A model generated the notes under the pieces. That model did no database searches, was not told where the DNA came from, and saw only the letters and a program-made list of their open reading frames with translations. A stretch of 64,000 nt of DNA, taken from NCBI GenBank assembly GCA_011525295.1, contig WTGV01000026.1:62001-126000 (forward strand), in the 5' to 3' direction. This document shows, piece after piece, positions 60,473-64,000 of the stretch (position 1 is its first letter; each line of letters starts with the position of its first letter). The translations under genes and the position numbers were made by a program. This DNA is from Pseudomonadales bacterium (GTDB lineage: Bacteria > Pseudomonadota > Gammaproteobacteria > Pseudomonadales > Azotimanducaceae).

Positions 60473-61134
60473 TATTCGGTACCCGTCAATACCGGAACAA
60501 AAACAACGGGCTGGACGACTTCTTCCTTCCAGCCCTTATCGGAACGCTGCATGAGTACGAGTTCTTGTCCCGCGCGTGAAACTCGAGGAACGATAATGCG
60601 ACCATGGTCGGTCAGTTGTTCCATTAAGGCAGTCGGAACCTGTCGCGTCGCCGCTGTGAACATGATCACATCAAAGGGCGCGTGCTCGTCCCAGCCTTCC
60701 TGTCCGTCGCCAAACTTCAGCTTCACATTGTTAATCCCTAATTGACGCATTTGCTTCCTCGCTTGCCAAGACAAGGAATGGATGCGTTCGACACTGTACA
60801 CTGAGGCAACAAGATGGGACAATATAGCGGCTTGGTAACCGCTGCCCGTACCAATTTCTAACACCGAACGAACCGATGGCATTTCGAGCACAGCTTGACT
60901 CATACGAGCTACCACAAACGGTTGTGAAATGGTTTGCCGCTTACCGATGGGCAACGACATGTCTTCATAAGCTAAGTGCTTTAATGATGAATCAACGAAT
61001 AAGTGTCGTGGTACTGCCTCCATCGCACGTAAGACTCGGTCGTCGGTAATTCCTCGTTCCACCAACCGGTCGATTAGACGCTGTAACGTACGTGGTGATG
61101 CCATCCCCGTACTGTGCATCTGGTTCAAGTTCAT
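60469..61134 (-). CDS. pcm: Protein-L-isoaspartate O-methyltransferase
   Basis: Pcm repairs isomerised Asp and Asn residues with S-adenosylmethionine. The 221-residue protein has VPRHLFV, MSLPIGKRQTISQPFVVARM and the cofactor loop VLEIGTGSGYQAAILSHL, then ITVGATR-like MFTAATRQVP. The ATG overlaps the truD stop (ATGA). surE, which usually separates truD and pcm, is absent. Confidence 0.95.
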   Translation of the reverse strand: MNLNQMHSTGMASPRTLQRLIDRLVERGITDDRVLRAMEAVPRHLFVDSSLKHLAYEDMSLPIGKRQTISQPFVVARMSQAVLEMPSVRSVLEIGTGSGYQAAILSHLVASVYSVERIHSLSWQARKQMRQLGINNVKLKFGDGQEGWDEHAPFDVIMFTAATRQVPTALMEQLTDHGRIIVPRVSRAGQELVLMQRSDKGWKEEVVQPVVFVPVLTGTEY

Positions 61135-62081
61135 GCTCGAGCCTCCTTAACGTCAAAATATTCGTTCAACGCAACTGTCGCGTAAGATCCTTTCGGTAGT
61201 GAAAACCGGAGCTCAATAGTGTCGTGTTCTCGCTGAATCGCTACATCTGAGGCGTGCATAACGAGAGCACGTCGTTCTTGTTTCAGACCCACCCACTCCA
61301 AAGTATCGCAGACTGCTTTGTGTTGTCGCTGTACACTTTGTTCAATGGTCAATGCCTCGCTTGATGTGGATAGCCGACCTCGACCCCAAAGAGGACCTGT
61401 AGGAGAGTGCTCTAACAATACGTCGCCCTTCAATGCTGTCCGCCAGATATCACCACTGATGCGACTAGCCAGGACTTCATTAAATATAAGAGACCTAAGG
61501 ACAGACATGTACAAAGCACGGACTCCGCGTTTTACGCGTGGTGTAGATCGCGATACCCAGTCCAATGCTCGCCGCAAATTATTGCCTTGATAACCGAATC
61601 TCTGCGGTCCAAAGTAGTTCGGGAGCGGCCCCTGTAACGCATCAGGCGCGAGATTACCGCTCTGGGAAACGTTGCGAATCCGAATGTGAAATCGATTTCC
61701 ATGATGATCGCCCGGGCGTAATTTTCGATCGTGCTTCGTCTCTTCGAGTATTGAAAAGTGTTTGTCTATGGGTCTCTGTGCCGTTTTCGGTAGTCGAATC
61801 GAGAACCATTGTTGAGCGATGGCTCGTTTGTCTTTGAGACCTGCATAAGAAACATCGACGAGCGAGACTCCATAATGGTGCGCTAACGAACTCTGAACAT
61901 CTTTCGTGTTCAAGTCTTGCTTTTGCACAAGAACGTATAGGTGTTCCCCGTGTCCAGAAAAGACTCGGTCAAACACTTCGAAGACTTGAAAGTCTGCTAA
62001 CTGGTCCCGTAAGGTTCCCATCACTCGACACCCCGAATATGCACGAGTCCAATCAGTATTGATCGGAGGCGTCGACAACAA
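61131..62081 (-). CDS. truD: tRNA pseudouridine(13) synthase TruD
   Basis: TruD makes pseudouridine at position 13 of tRNA-Glu and others. The 316-residue protein has the catalytic Asp in VSYAGLKDKRAIAQQWFS (about 83) and NYFGPQRFGYQGNN. The start is a TTG at 62079-62081 or 62076-62078, because the later ATG at 62021 would remove the conserved N-terminal strand. The 5' end overlaps ftsB by 29 bases. ispD and ispF, often found between these two genes, are missing. Confidence 0.92.
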   Translation of the reverse strand: MLSTPPINTDWTRAYSGCRVMGTLRDQLADFQVFEVFDRVFSGHGEHLYVLVQKQDLNTKDVQSSLAHHYGVSLVDVSYAGLKDKRAIAQQWFSIRLPKTAQRPIDKHFSILEETKHDRKLRPGDHHGNRFHIRIRNVSQSGNLAPDALQGPLPNYFGPQRFGYQGNNLRRALDWVSRSTPRVKRGVRALYMSVLRSLIFNEVLASRISGDIWRTALKGDVLLEHSPTGPLWGRGRLSTSSEALTIEQSVQRQHKAVCDTLEWVGLKQERRALVMHASDVAIQREHDTIELRFSLPKGSYATVALNEYFDVKEARA

Positions 62082-62337
62082 GATAAAACGTCTCGCCGGG
62101 TGCGATCATTCCTAAGTCTCGTCGAGCGATCTCCTCGATCAACGTATGACTGGAACGCAATTCGGCGATTTCCTCTCGTAATTCGAGATTACGCTGGAGA
62201 ATCGATAAATTTAGTTCTTGTTGCGCCTCAATTTCGTACGCTAGTTGCTGGAGCGCGAAGAAGCCGTTGGGGCCGAACCAAAAAGTGTATTGAAAAGCAC
62301 CAAGAATAAATAGTGCTATGCAGAAGAGTATCCGCAT
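62053..62337 (-). CDS. ftsB: Cell division protein FtsB
   Basis: FtsB bridges FtsL and FtsQ in the division complex. The 94-residue bitopic protein has one membrane segment (about 2-20), the FWFGPNGF motif and a coiled coil (about 32-65), ending in [16 protein letters not shown], all typical. It overlaps the eno 3' end by 22 bases, the usual neighbour. Confidence 0.94.
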   Translation of the reverse strand: MRILFCIALFILGAFQYTFWFGPNGFFALQQLAYEIEAQQELNLSILQRNLELREEIAELRSSHTLIEEIARRDLGMIAPGETFYLVVDASDQY

Positions 62338-63638
62338 TGGTGATCACGCTCCCTGTGAATTAGTATCTCTTTGAGGCCACCATATACCATGTGACCTACC
62401 TGCGCTTCCATGCGCAAGAGTTGATTGTACTTAGAAATACGTTCCGAACGGCACAAAGATCCAGTTTTTATTTGTCCAGCGCCCGTTCCAACGGCGAGGT
62501 CTGCGATGAAACTATCTTCGGTATCGCCTGACCTATGTGAGATTATTGTGTTATATCCGACCGACCAAGCTAAGCGCATGACGTTTAGCGTTTCAGTTAA
62601 TGTTCCAATCTGATTGAGCTTGATCAAAATCGAGTTAGCTACGCCTTTCTCAATGCCACGTTGCAAAAAATTTGTGTTCGTGACAAAGATGTCATCCCCC
62701 ACTAGCTGAATGTCTTTTCCTAGTCTTTCCGTGAGTAATCTCCAAGAGTTCCAGTCGCTCTCAGCCAATCCATCTTCAATAGACTTTATGGGAAAGTCAT
62801 TGACCAGTTCTTGCAAGTAAGAAACAAATTGTTCACCGGTAAGAGTTTGATTCTGTCCTTTCAGTACGTAGTTAGTCGAGTCAAAGAACTCGGTTGCGGC
62901 ACAATCCAAAGCTAAAACGACGTCAACTCCAGGTTGGTAGCCTGCCTTTTCTATTGCTTCGGTAAGAAAATCGAGCGCGGCGCGGTCGGAATCTAGATTG
63001 GGGGCGAAACCGCCTTCATCGCCAACGGCGGTGGAATGCCCTTCCTCGGCGAGCAGGCGTTTTAATATCTGAAATATTTCAGCACCGCATCTGATTGCCG
63101 AGGCAATATCCGACATGCCGACGGGTACAAGCATAAATTCTTGAATATCTATATTGTTGTTAGCGTGCGCGCCACCATTTAGTACATTCATCATGGGAAC
63201 CGGCATGCGAACATCATCGTTGTTGGACCAATTCGCAAGGTGTTCATAAAGCTGAAGTCCCTGCTCATTCGCTTGGGCGCGTGCAAACGCGCCAGAAACA
63301 CTGAGAATGGCATTGGCACCAAGACGAGTTTTTCTTTCAGTGCCGTCGAGGTCAATGAGTGTTTGATCGAGCGATTCTTGCTCAACCTCATTAAGGCTAG
63401 TAAGGACTGGCGAGATAGTCTGTTCAACATTGAGAACGACACCCTGTACGCCTTTACCCAAATACCGTTGGGACTCAGCGTCCCTGAGCTCGAGCGCTTC
63501 TTCCGCGCCGACTGAAGCACCGGAAGGAACTAGAAAGCTACCAACCGCTCCAGACTTCAACCGAACAGTTGTTTCTACAGTTGGATTGCCTCTCGAATCG
63601 AGTAGCTCGACTGCGTGAAGTGCCCTGATCGTGCTCAT
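62316..63638 (-). CDS. eno: Enolase
   Basis: Enolase converts 2-phosphoglycerate to phosphoenolpyruvate. The 440-residue protein has [17 protein letters not shown], the loop [15 protein letters not shown], the Mg-binding region SIEDGLAE and [13 protein letters not shown], and [18 protein letters not shown] near the C-terminus. It is about eight residues longer than E. coli enolase because its end reads into ftsB. The ATG overlaps the kdsA stop (ATGA). Confidence 0.97.
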   Translation of the reverse strand: MSTIRALHAVELLDSRGNPTVETTVRLKSGAVGSFLVPSGASVGAEEALELRDAESQRYLGKGVQGVVLNVEQTISPVLTSLNEVEQESLDQTLIDLDGTERKTRLGANAILSVSGAFARAQANEQGLQLYEHLANWSNNDDVRMPVPMMNVLNGGAHANNNIDIQEFMLVPVGMSDIASAIRCGAEIFQILKRLLAEEGHSTAVGDEGGFAPNLDSDRAALDFLTEAIEKAGYQPGVDVVLALDCAATEFFDSTNYVLKGQNQTLTGEQFVSYLQELVNDFPIKSIEDGLAESDWNSWRLLTERLGKDIQLVGDDIFVTNTNFLQRGIEKGVANSILIKLNQIGTLTETLNVMRLAWSVGYNTIISHRSGDTEDSFIADLAVGTGAGQIKTGSLCRSERISKYNQLLRMEAQVGHMVYGGLKEILIHRERDHQCGYSSA

Positions 63639-64000
63639 GAGACCGACTGTTCGATATAGTCGTAAGACTTAACGATCGCGTCTAGTTCAATCAGTTCTTT
63701 GAGTAATGGTTCCATGAGGTGTAGTGGCCAGGCATTCGGCCCGTCGGATTTTGCCTCCTCAGGGTTGGGATGGGTTTCCATAAAGAGACCGTCAACTCCC
63801 ACTGCCGTCGCTGCACGTGCGAGTACAGGGATCATTTCTCGCTGTCCACCTGACCGACCACCTAAACCACCAGGCATTTGAACGGAGTGCGTAGCATCGA
63901 ACACGACAGGACATTCTGTCTGACGCATGATTACTAATGAACGCATATCCGATACTAGATTGTTGTATCCAAAGCTCACGCCACGTTCACATACCAATAT
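63635..64000 (-). CDS. kdsA: KDO-8-phosphate synthase KdsA, C-terminal part (cut by window edge)
   Basis: KdsA condenses phosphoenolpyruvate with arabinose 5-phosphate to make KDO-8-phosphate for lipopolysaccharide. The visible 121 residues include [33 protein letters not shown] and [23 protein letters not shown]. The frame is open at 64000, so the N-terminal half is outside. Its presence indicates an LPS-bearing outer membrane. Confidence 0.95.
   Translation of the reverse strand: MLVCERGVSFGYNNLVSDMRSLVIMRQTECPVVFDATHSVQMPGGLGGRSGGQREMIPVLARAATAVGVDGLFMETHPNPEEAKSDGPNAWPLHLMEPLLKELIELDAIVKSYDYIEQSVS

Overview
The window reads as chromosomal DNA from a free-living gammaproteobacterium. The order of housekeeping genes matches that class: nnr-tsaE-amiB-mutL-miaA-hflX-hflK-hflC-purA, rpsF-rpsR-rplI-dnaB-radA, alaS-lysC-csrA-tRNA-Ser-tRNA-Arg, recX-recA beside mutS, and kdsA-eno-ftsB-truD-pcm-nlpD. 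KdsA, an autotransporter and lipoproteins indicate a Gram-negative envelope. A lower taxonomic placement cannot be justified from sequence alone. Base composition looks moderate and even. I see no insertion sequence, integrase, CRISPR array or rRNA operon.

Layout. 1-6676 (mostly minus strand) holds the start of radA, a Cache-domain autotransporter, dnaB, rplI, rpsR and rpsF. 7003-13068 holds an orphan membrane protein, rlmB, rnr, tRNA-Leu(CAG), folE2, a YcaR-like zinc-ribbon protein and purA. 13361-22781 is the hflCK/hflX/miaA/mutL/amiB/tsaE/nnr block, with no hfq. 22798-28515 holds queG, orn, a DUF5131 protein, a second orphan membrane protein, and the complete EF-P module (epmA, efp, epmB). 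28512-35511 holds parC, parE, cpdA, a DUF1249 gene and a MATE transporter. 36181-42898 holds katG, an RluA-type pseudouridine synthase, an LRAT-fold protein, a cytochrome c5-like lipoprotein with a non-standard start, ahcY and the glutathione-dependent formaldehyde dehydrogenase. 43453-58443 holds secreted acidic EF-hand genes on both sides of the csrA-lysC-alaS-recX-recA/mutS core, then fdxA. 58444-64000 is a compressed minus-strand chain: nlpD, DUF368, pcm, truD, ftsB, eno, kdsA.

How the parts work together. The window combines replication and repair (dnaB, radA, recA, recX, mutS, mutL, parC, parE), translation and its modification (rpsF/rpsR/rplI, efp with epmA and epmB, alaS, miaA, queG, truD, rlmB), envelope maintenance (amiB with a degenerate LytM NlpD, ftsB, the DUF368 lipid-carrier transporter, hflK/hflC) and oxidative or formaldehyde stress (katG, frmA-like dehydrogenase, ahcY).

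The most unusual content is: (i) six secreted EF-hand proteins in two clusters, one inserted between mutS and fdxA where rpoS-linked synteny is usual; (ii) a Cache sensor-like passenger fused to an autotransporter barrel; (iii) a ribosomal protein S6 with a long acidic genome-encoded tail; (iv) a c5-type cytochrome lipoprotein whose reading frame has no ATG, GTG or TTG before its signal peptide; (v) a near-consensus LexA box over a TATAAT upstream of csrA. hfq, rpoS, surE, ispD and ispF are missing from places where they commonly sit; they may be elsewhere in the genome.
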